Shown here: in pieces, positions 53,757 through 61,582 of the stretch
How the letters are laid out: every line of letters begins with the position of its first letter
Numbering within the stretch: the stretch's first letter is position 1
NCBI RefSeq assembly: GCF_024809855.1
Contig: NZ_JANUEM010000002.1
Span: forward strand, 124,001 to 188,000
Reading direction: 5' to 3'
Source of the DNA: Rheinheimera pacifica
GTDB taxonomy: Bacteria > Pseudomonadota > Gammaproteobacteria > Enterobacterales > Alteromonadaceae
DNA: 64,000 bases
Made by a program: the position numbers and the translations under genes
Notes under the pieces: model-generated
Seen by the model: only the letters and a program-made list of their open reading frames with translations
Database searches by the model: none
Told to the model about the DNA's origin: nothing

Positions 53757-54500
53757 ATGTCAAAAACCAAACTTATTGTTATTGGTGTAATCAGCTATTT
53801 AGTATTTACGTTGTTATTAACGCCAGCCAGCTGGTGGCTAAAGCTGGTGCCAATTCCGGCCCAATTACAATTGGGCACAGTGTCAGGCACTTTATGGCAG
53901 GGTGAAGTGGCCGGTCTACGTTATCAGCAATTGCAGTTTGACAACCTGCAGTGGTCATTAAGCCCCTGGCGCTTATTTACCGGCAAGCTGCAGTTTGAAC
54001 TGCAAAGCGGTAGTGCACAAAACCCGGCCCAACCTTATGTAAAAGCGACTGCCAGTTATGGCTTTGGCGGTGGCGCTTTGCAAAACAGCCTGTTAAAGCT
54101 GCCGGTAGCGCAGCTGGTGCCTATGTTACCCTTGCCATTGCCGGTAGACGCCAGCGGCGAACTGGTGTTGGATGTAGCAGAATTTAGCCAGGGCCAGCCC
54201 TGGTGCAAGGCTTTAAATGGCCAGGCCAGCTGGCAGGATGCCCGCTTACAAACGCCAACCGGCACCTGGCTTGAGCTGCAAAGCCTGTTTGGTGAGTTAA
54301 GCTGTGCTGATGGCACTATAGTGCTGACAACCGACGGCGCTAACCGGCTGGGGCTGGATATTAAAGCGGTAATTAACGCGCAGCAACTGCTGGTAAACGG
54401 TACGCTAAAGCCCGAAGCCGATATGCCAGAAGAAGTGCATCAGGCGATGCAATTCCTCGGTAAACCCGATGCACAGGGCCGTTATCGGATCAGTTTCTAA
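53757..54500 (+). CDS. gspN: Type II secretion protein GspN
   Basis: A 247-residue protein with one N-terminal helix (residues ~5-25) and an AsmA-like beta-rich periplasmic part (VSGTLWQGEVAGLRYQQLQFDNLQWSLSPWRLF). GspN is an optional T2SS component. It is the last gene of the operon, and its stop is 18 nt from the end of the convergent yrfG. No gspO prepilin peptidase or gspAB genes are in the window. Confidence 0.88.
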   Translation: MSKTKLIVIGVISYLVFTLLLTPASWWLKLVPIPAQLQLGTVSGTLWQGEVAGLRYQQLQFDNLQWSLSPWRLFTGKLQFELQSGSAQNPAQPYVKATASYGFGGGALQNSLLKLPVAQLVPMLPLPLPVDASGELVLDVAEFSQGQPWCKALNGQASWQDARLQTPTGTWLELQSLFGELSCADGTIVLTTDGANRLGLDIKAVINAQQLLVNGTLKPEADMPEEVHQAMQFLGKPDAQGRYRISF

Positions 54501-54517
54501 GCTTTGATCTTATTGGT

Positions 54518-55189
54518 TTAACTGCGGTAGTTACGAATATCATCCAGCAGTACGGTGTAGTCGGTAATGGCCGGAAATTCAGTAATTTGCCGGCTTAATT
54601 GCTGGCTGTCGGGGTTGGCTACGGCCAGCAAGTGCTTAATACCAAAATCCTGTGCGGCTTTTAAAATTGGCAGGCTGTCGTCAACAAACAAGGTACGCTG
54701 CGGGTTAAAACAGAGCCGTTGCTGCAGTTTCTGCCACAGTGCCCAGTTTTCTTTGGTAACACCAAATTCGTGGGTAGAGATCAGTGTGTCGATATAACTG
54801 GCCAGCTCGGTACGCTCAATTTTAAGCGATAAACTATCCGGGTGGGCATTGGTTACCAGGGCTATCTGGCGGCTACTTTGTTTTAACGCGGTAAGAAATT
54901 CCGGCACATCGGCACGCATAGCAATTTTATGCATCACTTCGCGCTTTAACTCGTTAATCGGCAGTTGCAGGCGCTTACCCCAGTAATCCAGACAATACCA
55001 TTCCAGCTTACCGGTAAGCTCGGCGTACTCGGCTTTTAATTGTGTTTCTGCATCAGCAACGGTAATACCGCTAATTTCGGCCCAGCGCTTAGGCAGGTGT
55101 TGCAGCCAGAAGTAATTGTCAAAGTGCAGATCCAGCAAAGTACCGTCCATATCCAGCAGCACGGTATCAATTTCAGCCCAGTTCAGCAT
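54518..55189 (-). CDS. yrfG: GMP/IMP nucleotidase (HAD superfamily)
   Basis: A 223-residue HAD phosphatase. Motif I is VLLDMDGTLLDLHFDNYFW, motif II is LVTNAHPDSL (Asn variant), motif III Lys in GVTKENWALW and motif IV FVDDSLPILKAA. The sequence around motif I and NAHP is close to E. coli YrfG. It is divergent from nudE with 59 nt between starts, and the yrfG-nudE-hslRO-pckA neighbourhood echoes the E. coli gene order. Confidence 0.92.
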   Translation of the reverse strand: MLNWAEIDTVLLDMDGTLLDLHFDNYFWLQHLPKRWAEISGITVADAETQLKAEYAELTGKLEWYCLDYWGKRLQLPINELKREVMHKIAMRADVPEFLTALKQSSRQIALVTNAHPDSLSLKIERTELASYIDTLISTHEFGVTKENWALWQKLQQRLCFNPQRTLFVDDSLPILKAAQDFGIKHLLAVANPDSQQLSRQITEFPAITDYTVLLDDIRNYRS

Positions 55190-55248
55190 AGGTTTTTCCT
55201 GTTAATCGTTTTATAGTAGCAGCATTGGATTGTACCAGAGGTGGCAGC

Positions 55249-55848
55249 ATGGCGCAGCGGCAGGATGACAAACACAGCAGCAAGCAAAAACCTGAAATTT
55301 TAAGTACAGATATTGTTGCGCAAAGCCGCTTATTTAAAATTGAACAACTGGAATTGATGTTCAGTAATGGTGAGCAGCGCACCTACGAGCGTATGCGTGG
55401 TAGTGGCCGGGGTGCGGTAATGATTATTGCCTGCCCTGATGCAGAACATTTTTATCTGATCCGTGAGTATTGTGCCGGCACCCATGATTACCAGTTGGGC
55501 TTTCCAAAAGGTTTGATTGATCCGGGCGAAGATATACTCACTGCTGCAAACCGTGAGCTAAAAGAAGAAATTGGGTTTGGCGCGCAGCGTTTTGTACAAC
55601 TGAAATCACTGGCCTTAGCCCCGGGCTATTTTAATGCTACAATGCATATAGTTCTGGCCTTTGATTTATATGCACAAAGCCTTGAAGGTGACGAACCCGA
55701 GCCACTTGAGCTGGTACCATGGGCGCGGAAAAACAGCGAAGCTCTGTTACAGCAGGCCGATTTTACTGAAGCCAGAAGTGTCGCCGCTCTGCTATTAGCG
55801 CAGCAATATTTGGAAGCAAACCCGGATGTTTTTAAGCAGACTGCTTGA
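55249..55848 (+). CDS. nudE: ADP compounds hydrolase (Nudix)
   Basis: The ATG at 55249 follows AGAGGTGG and gives 199 residues; an ATG 24 nt upstream has no ribosome site. The Nudix box is GLIDPGEDILTAANRELKEEIGFG, preceded by DYQLGFPKG. NudE hydrolyses ADP-ribose, Ap3A and NADH. It overlaps the second cysQ by 23 nt. Confidence 0.93.
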   Translation: MAQRQDDKHSSKQKPEILSTDIVAQSRLFKIEQLELMFSNGEQRTYERMRGSGRGAVMIIACPDAEHFYLIREYCAGTHDYQLGFPKGLIDPGEDILTAANRELKEEIGFGAQRFVQLKSLALAPGYFNATMHIVLAFDLYAQSLEGDEPEPLELVPWARKNSEALLQQADFTEARSVAALLLAQQYLEANPDVFKQTA

Positions 55849-56656
55849 CCCTGTTAAATCTGCGGCCAGAGAAGCCGGCGCAGAGCTATGGCAGCTATAT
55901 CAAAGCGGTGATTTTCAGCAACAGCAAAAGGCCGATTTAAGCCCGGTAACCTCAGCCGATCTGGCCGCCAACCGTATTATCATTAACCGTTTGTCTGAGC
56001 TGACCCCCAGTATCCCGATTATTTCAGAAGAATCCCACCTTATTCCGCTGGCACAGCGCCAGCACTGGCCTCGTTACTGGCTTATCGATCCTATGGATGG
56101 TACCCAGGAGTTTGTTGCAAAAAGCGGTGATTTTGCTGTCAGCATTGCGCTGGTTGAACATGGCTGGCCTGCGCTTGGTGTTATTTACTGGCCCAAAGAA
56201 GATATTATGTACTATGCCAGCCGGGGAAATGGTGCTTTTAAGCAACGGCGTAACCTGATTAACCGGATGCGGGTTAACCAGCATCAGGCCGGGCAAACCC
56301 TGAAAATAGCGGTTAGCCGGCGCCAGCCGTTGCAACCGATAGTCGATTTACTGCAAAGCCAGCACGATGTGGAATATATTGCCCTTGGCAGTTGTTCATT
56401 AAAAAGCTGTCTGGTGGCAGAAGGCAAAGCCGATTGTTATATGCGTCTGGGCCCTACCGGCGAGTGGGACACCGGTGCAGTGCATGTTATTGTTGAAGAA
56501 GCCGGCGGTAAAATTCTTGACAGTGAATTTACCCCATTAAGCTACAACCAGCGCGATACTTTGGCAAACCCTGACTTTATGGTGATGGGGCAAGCCAGCA
56601 TTCCGTGGCCCAAATTAATTAAATCCCGACCTACCGAACGCAGCCTTACCGCCTGA
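55826..56656 (+). CDS. cysQ: 3'(2'),5'-bisphosphate nucleotidase, second copy
   Basis: A 276-residue IMPase-family protein with ISEESHLIP, DPMDGTQEFVAKSGDFAVSIAL and EWDTGAVHVIVEEAGG, the metal and substrate motifs of CysQ. It is clearly diverged from the copy at 12801-13562 (for example DPMDGTQ against DPLDGTK) and has a longer C-terminal tail. It is coupled to nudE by overlap. It may serve general PAP or other phosphate removal, while the first copy is tied to sulfate assimilation. Confidence 0.9.
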   Translation: MFLSRLLDPVKSAAREAGAELWQLYQSGDFQQQQKADLSPVTSADLAANRIIINRLSELTPSIPIISEESHLIPLAQRQHWPRYWLIDPMDGTQEFVAKSGDFAVSIALVEHGWPALGVIYWPKEDIMYYASRGNGAFKQRRNLINRMRVNQHQAGQTLKIAVSRRQPLQPIVDLLQSQHDVEYIALGSCSLKSCLVAEGKADCYMRLGPTGEWDTGAVHVIVEEAGGKILDSEFTPLSYNQRDTLANPDFMVMGQASIPWPKLIKSRPTERSLTA

Positions 56657-56908
56657 AGCTGAAAGCTTTCGGTATGGGTTACAAAGGGTTGTAAAATACT
56701 AATTTGTAAAAACAACTGGGGCATCAAATCCAGAGCTGGCGCGGTTTTTAGCCAAATCAGCGCATTTTCAAGCTATCTTTTATGCTGGCAAAACGCTATT
56801 ATGTAGCCGGGTTTTTGCACAGAAAAACAGCATATTGTGACAAAAATACCGAAAATTAAGTCCGCCAGAGACTGCACCCTTACCTACAGTACCCTTAGGA
56901 GTTACATC

Positions 56909-58510
56909 ATGTCCGATATGGATCTGGGCCAATACGGCATCACAGATGTCACGGAAATCATTTATAACCCTTCGTATGATCAACTATTTGCGGAGGAAAC
57001 CCGCAGTGATTTACAAGGCTATGAACAAGGCAAACTGACTACACTGGGCGCGGTTTCAGTTGATACCGGTATCTTTACCGGCCGTTCGCCAAAAGACAAA
57101 TACATAGTACGCGACGACACTACGCGCGACACTGTGTGGTGGTCTGATCAAGGTAAAAACGACAACAAAGCAATTACACCTGCAGTATGGGCTGATCTGA
57201 AAGCGCTGGTAACCCGTCAGCTTTCTGGCAAGCGCTTGTTTGTTGTAGATACTTTCTGTGGCGCTAACGCCGATACCCGTTTAGCTGTGCGTTTTATTAC
57301 CGAAGTGGCCTGGCAGGCGCATTTCGTTAAAAACATGTTTATCCGCCCGACGGATGCCGAGCTGAAAACTTACAAGCCAGATTTCATTGTTATGAACGGT
57401 GCCAAATGCACTAACCCGAACTGGCAGCAACAGGGCCTGAATTCAGAGAATTTTGTTGCCTTTAACCTGACTGAGCGTATTCAACTGATTGGCGGTACCT
57501 GGTACGGCGGTGAAATGAAAAAAGGTATGTTCTCGATGATGAACTACTTTTTACCGCTGCAGGGTATTGCTTCTATGCACTGCTCGGCTAATGTGGGTAA
57601 AGACGGCGATGTGGCGGTATTTTTTGGTTTATCCGGCACCGGTAAAACCACCTTGTCAACTGATCCCAAACGCCAGTTGATTGGCGATGACGAGCATGGC
57701 TGGGACGATGACGGCGTATTTAACTTTGAAGGTGGCTGTTACGCCAAAACCATTAACCTGTCGAAGGAAAACGAGCCGGATATCTACAACGCTATTCGCC
57801 GTGATGCCCTGCTGGAAAACGTAACCGTATCAGCTGACGGTGAAATTGATTTTAACGATAGCTCTAAAACTGAAAACACCCGGGTGTCTTACCCGATTTA
57901 TCATATCGATAATATTGTTACCCCGGTGTCTAAAGCGGGCCACGCGAAAAAAGTGATTTTCTTAACTGCTGATGCTTTTGGTGTATTACCACCGGTATCT
58001 AAGTTAACCAAAGAGCAGGCTAAGTACCATTTCCTGTCGGGCTTTACTGCCAAGTTGGCCGGTACTGAGCGTGGTATTACTGAGCCCACCCCCACCTTCT
58101 CCAGTTGCTTTGGTGCGGCATTTTTAAGCCTGCATCCAACTAAGTACGCCGAGGTATTAGGCAAGCGTATGGCGGCATCGGGCGCCGAAGCTTATCTGGT
58201 TAATACCGGTTGGAATGGCAGCGGTAAGCGTATTTCCATTAAAGCCACGCGTGCCATTATTGATGCCATTTTAGATGGCAGCATTGAAAACACCGAGTTT
58301 GTGCAACTGCCATACTTTAATCTGGCCATGCCAACTGTGCTGCAAGGCGTGGATGATGTGTCGATTCTGGACCCGCGTAACACTTATGCTAATGCAGCAG
58401 AGTGGGAGCTGAAAGCGAAAGATTTAGCCAAACGTTTTGTCGATAACTTTGTTAAATTTACTGACAACGATGAAGGCAAAGCTTTAGTAGCTGCAGGCCC
58501 GCAGTTGTAG
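56909..58510 (+). CDS. pckA: Phosphoenolpyruvate carboxykinase (ATP)
   Basis: A 533-residue gluconeogenic enzyme converting oxaloacetate to PEP with ATP. The ATG at 56909 has an AGGAG site 7 nt upstream, and an in-frame upstream start without a site is rejected. The kinase-1a loop is [11 protein letters not shown] near residue 245, followed by [24 protein letters not shown] (kinase-2) and the substrate [10 protein letters not shown] near the N-terminus. Length matches the ATP-dependent class. Confidence 0.97.
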   Translation: MSDMDLGQYGITDVTEIIYNPSYDQLFAEETRSDLQGYEQGKLTTLGAVSVDTGIFTGRSPKDKYIVRDDTTRDTVWWSDQGKNDNKAITPAVWADLKALVTRQLSGKRLFVVDTFCGANADTRLAVRFITEVAWQAHFVKNMFIRPTDAELKTYKPDFIVMNGAKCTNPNWQQQGLNSENFVAFNLTERIQLIGGTWYGGEMKKGMFSMMNYFLPLQGIASMHCSANVGKDGDVAVFFGLSGTGKTTLSTDPKRQLIGDDEHGWDDDGVFNFEGGCYAKTINLSKENEPDIYNAIRRDALLENVTVSADGEIDFNDSSKTENTRVSYPIYHIDNIVTPVSKAGHAKKVIFLTADAFGVLPPVSKLTKEQAKYHFLSGFTAKLAGTERGITEPTPTFSSCFGAAFLSLHPTKYAEVLGKRMAASGAEAYLVNTGWNGSGKRISIKATRAIIDAILDGSIENTEFVQLPYFNLAMPTVLQGVDDVSILDPRNTYANAAEWELKAKDLAKRFVDNFVKFTDNDEGKALVAAGPQL

Positions 58511-58530
58511 TTTTTTATAAATATCTATCT

Positions 58531-58553
58531 GGCCGCTTATGCGGCCTTTTTTT
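58531..58553 (+). terminator. Rho-independent terminator after pckA
   Basis: GGCCGC-TTAT-GCGGCC followed by seven T residues, 20 nt after the pckA stop. Confidence 0.94.
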
Positions 58554-58699
58554 ATACTGGCGCTTATGCTGTTGTCGCAAATATCCTGCTACTATGTGCA
58601 ACAGTAATATCATTAGTAGTTTAGGGCTAGGTTTGCTAGGGTAACTAGTAAGTAAGCCCTATTTTGCAGTGCTTCATAATGTGGCGACAGAGGTAACCG

Positions 58700-60319
58700 A
58701 TGTTAAGAAAAATTTCGATCCAGAAACGGCTGCTGGCCGCTTTCGGTGCGCTGGCACTGTTGCTGGCGGTAACAGGCTTATTTAGTTTGCAAAGTTTGTC
58801 TGCCGTGCGTACGCAGGCTGATTTATTAGAAACCAATATAATGCCATCTATCAATGCCGTACGCGATGTTGAAATCAACATTACCAGTGCCAGGGCGCTA
58901 ACACTGCGGCTATTGCTGACGTTAGATATTCAGCAGGAGGGCCCTACTATTCAGGCTATTACTGACTTAAGAGAAGCAGTAAATAAAGCCGAAAAAGATT
59001 ATGCAGTATTTATATACACACCGGAAGAGCGCAAGCTATACAACGATTTTGGCAGTGTTAAACAGCAATACTACGAGTTACAACAACGCGCGATAGAATT
59101 ACTCTTAAAAGATGAGGTGGGTGCGGCAACCGATTTGCTGGATCAGATGAACCCATTAACAGACCAGATCAGCAGTATTTTACTGCAACTCACCGATTTG
59201 AATCAAAAAGCAGCGGATGATGGCAGGGCAAAGGCTATCGCAACCTATGATACTGCGATATGGGCGGTTAGTGTGCTTATTGTTATAGCTGTTATAACTG
59301 CGCTGCTCATTGCCATTTTTATCTCCCGCAGTATTAATCAGCCGCTGGCACAGGCGGTGGTATCTGCACAGTACATTGCCGATGGCGATCTCACCCAGCA
59401 AGTTGCGGTAGAAGGCAGTGATGAGCTGAGCCAGCTGGCTACAGCACTGGCGCAAATGCAGCAAAAGCTGCGTGATGCTATCAGCCATATTTCGAGTTCG
59501 TCCAGCCAACTGGCATCAGCGGCAGAAGAGCTGAATGTGGTTACCGATGAATCTGCCAAAGCACTGCAACTGCAAAATGATGAAGTACAACAAGCAGCAA
59601 CTGCTATTACCGAAATGAGTTCTGCGGTAGATGAAGTAGCCGGTACGGCAATGAAAACCTCTGAAGCTTCATCGCAATCGGCTAATCTGGCCAAAGACGG
59701 TACGCAAAAAGTGGTACAAACCCGTAGCGTGATTGAGAAAATGAATGCCGATGTGCGCCAGAGCACTACTGTTATTAACACCCTGGCCGAGAAAGTATCC
59801 TCTATAAATCAAGTGTTGGAAGTTATCCGCAATGTAGCAGACCAAACTAACTTGCTGGCACTTAATGCTGCTATAGAAGCTGCGCGTGCCGGTGAGGCTG
59901 GCCGCGGTTTTGCCGTGGTAGCCGATGAAGTGCGCAGCCTGGCGCATCGCACTCAAACCTCTACCGGTGAAATTGAGCAGATGATTCAACAAGTGCAGTC
60001 ATCCGCCAAAGAAGCGGTAAATGCGATGCAGTTGATCAGTGGCAATGCCGATAATGCGCAAAATGTTGTCAAAGCTGCTGCCGATGCGCTGGAGCTGATC
60101 GCCGAAAACATTATGGCTATCAGCGATCAAAACCATGTTATCGCCGGTGCTGCAGAAGAGCAGTCCAAAGTAGCGCGCGAAATAGACCGCAACATAGTGA
60201 CTATCAGTGATTTAGCTGCCCAGACCGCAGCAGGTTCAAATCAAACCACCGCCAGTGCATCTGAACTGTCTCGTCTGGCTATTGAACTGAATACGCTGGT
60301 AAGTAAGTTTAAGGTGTAG
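58700..60319 (+). CDS. Methyl-accepting chemotaxis protein
   Basis: A 539-residue chemoreceptor. TM1 is about residues 12-30 and TM2 about 188-212, with a four-helix-bundle ligand domain between ([26 protein letters not shown] is typical of 4HB_MCP). A HAMP domain follows ([27 protein letters not shown]) and the cytoplasmic signalling hairpin centres on [49 protein letters not shown]. No C-terminal NWETF-like CheR/CheB-tethering pentapeptide is seen. The ligand is unknown. Ends at a bidirectional terminator. Confidence 0.94.
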   Translation: MLRKISIQKRLLAAFGALALLLAVTGLFSLQSLSAVRTQADLLETNIMPSINAVRDVEINITSARALTLRLLLTLDIQQEGPTIQAITDLREAVNKAEKDYAVFIYTPEERKLYNDFGSVKQQYYELQQRAIELLLKDEVGAATDLLDQMNPLTDQISSILLQLTDLNQKAADDGRAKAIATYDTAIWAVSVLIVIAVITALLIAIFISRSINQPLAQAVVSAQYIADGDLTQQVAVEGSDELSQLATALAQMQQKLRDAISHISSSSSQLASAAEELNVVTDESAKALQLQNDEVQQAATAITEMSSAVDEVAGTAMKTSEASSQSANLAKDGTQKVVQTRSVIEKMNADVRQSTTVINTLAEKVSSINQVLEVIRNVADQTNLLALNAAIEAARAGEAGRGFAVVADEVRSLAHRTQTSTGEIEQMIQQVQSSAKEAVNAMQLISGNADNAQNVVKAAADALELIAENIMAISDQNHVIAGAAEEQSKVAREIDRNIVTISDLAAQTAAGSNQTTASASELSRLAIELNTLVSKFKV

Positions 60320-60337
60320 CATTTTTGCAGTAATAAA

Positions 60338-60363
60338 ACAGGCCGCAATTGCGGCCTGTTTTA
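60338..60363. terminator. Bidirectional terminator
   Basis: AACAGGCCGCAATTGCGGCCTGTT: a stem of about 12 bp in a palindrome, with A-rich left flank and T-rich right flank, between convergent genes. Confidence 0.92.
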
Positions 60364-60379
60364 TAGCGTGAAGTGTTAG

Positions 60380-61402
60380 TTAGTCTTCCGACAGGTTCTT
60401 CATTTTGTGTTCCCAGCGGCGTTTGGCAAAGCGGCGCATATTCGGAATATCGTCGGTTTCATCCATAATGGGCTGGCCGATAATGGTTTCAATCACATCT
60501 TCCATTGTAACCAGGCCCAACCAAGTGCCGTATTCGTCGTACACTAAACACATATGCTGGCGTTCATGCATCAGTTGGGCCATCAACTGCTCGGCGCTCA
60601 TTTTGTCTGAAATAACTTTAACCGGTTTCATTAAATCAGCTACGGTTTTCTGGTCAGTAATATTCAGCATATCGTAACGAAAGGCGATGCCCATCGGTGC
60701 CTCATCTTTATCCAGTACCGGGTAGCGTGAGAACTGGCCTACCTTAACGCGTTCAGCAAATTTCTCCAGTGTTTCCTCCGGGCTGGCGGTTTCGCACACG
60801 GTACGCGGTGTCATAATGTCGCGCACTTTTATATCGTGTAAATCAAGGATATTGGCGATAACACGCTGCTCGTCTTCGTCCAGCTTGTTTAACTCACGGC
60901 CGAGAACTGTCAGGGCTTTAATTTCCTGGCGTAAGTCATGCTCATGATGGCCACCACCAAACAGCTTCATGATTTGATCTGATAACCAGATAAATGGCTT
61001 TAACAGTGTAATCATGCCGTTAAGCATAAAAGGCAGTATAGGTGTCAGTTGCGGCCAGTAACGTGCACCTATGGTTTTAGGCATAATTTCTGACAGCACC
61101 AGAATAAGAATAGTCATTATCGCCGAAGCAATACCCAGATAACCGTCACCAAATACTACTGTAACCTGGGCACCTACTCCGGTAGCGCCTACAGTGTGGG
61201 CAACAGTGTTTAGCGTAAGAATAGCCGCCAATGGCTGATCTATCTTGTCTTTTAACACTTTGAGCTGTTCATACAGCTTAGGCCGGGTTAATTTTTGCTG
61301 GGCAATATAGCTTGGGGTTATCGATAGCAAGGCTGCTTCGAGAATAGAACAGATAAAGGATACAGCTATTGACAGAACGACAAAAGCAATTAAAAGGCTC
61401 AT
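60380..61402 (-). CDS. CNNM/CorC-type transporter-associated protein with CBS domains
   Basis: A 340-residue protein: CNNM (DUF21) membrane domain with about four helices (residues 1-140), then a cytoplasmic region with two CBS motifs (DIMTPRTVCETA near residue 195; LMAQLMHERQHMCLVYDEYGTWLGLVTMEDVIETI near residue 280). Such proteins are linked to Mg/Co efflux or homeostasis. It lacks the C-terminal CorC_HlyC domain and ends soon after the second CBS, so it is the short form. The ion and direction are not deducible from sequence. Confidence 0.86.
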   Translation of the reverse strand: MSLLIAFVVLSIAVSFICSILEAALLSITPSYIAQQKLTRPKLYEQLKVLKDKIDQPLAAILTLNTVAHTVGATGVGAQVTVVFGDGYLGIASAIMTILILVLSEIMPKTIGARYWPQLTPILPFMLNGMITLLKPFIWLSDQIMKLFGGGHHEHDLRQEIKALTVLGRELNKLDEDEQRVIANILDLHDIKVRDIMTPRTVCETASPEETLEKFAERVKVGQFSRYPVLDKDEAPMGIAFRYDMLNITDQKTVADLMKPVKVISDKMSAEQLMAQLMHERQHMCLVYDEYGTWLGLVTMEDVIETIIGQPIMDETDDIPNMRRFAKRRWEHKMKNLSED

Positions 61403-61461
61403 ACAGGTTGGTTACAACACTCCGTTTTACTAAGACAGGAGCAGTATAAAGGTGATGCTAC

Positions 61462-61495
61462 AAAAAAGCGAGCCACACAATAACAGTGTGGCTCG
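61462..61495 (-). terminator. Rho-independent terminator of the surface-protein gene (minus strand)
   Basis: The 10-bp stem CGAGCCACAC (61469-61478) with GTGTGGCTCG (61486-61495) is followed, on the minus strand, by a T-tract (six T at 61467-61462). It lies 87 nt after the stop of the surface-protein gene. Confidence 0.9.
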
Positions 61496-61582
61496 TATAT
61501 CAGGCGCTATAAATATTGTTTATCGCTTTTATCGCAGTTATAAAATTACCTCCGCAGGAAGTTGATTTACAACACATTAGCT

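Noticed and set aside
43248-54500. The type II secretion operon as a novel secretion system
   Set aside because: All subunits C-N match canonical family motifs, lengths and order; nothing unusual apart from the ordinary absence of gspO and gspAB nearby.
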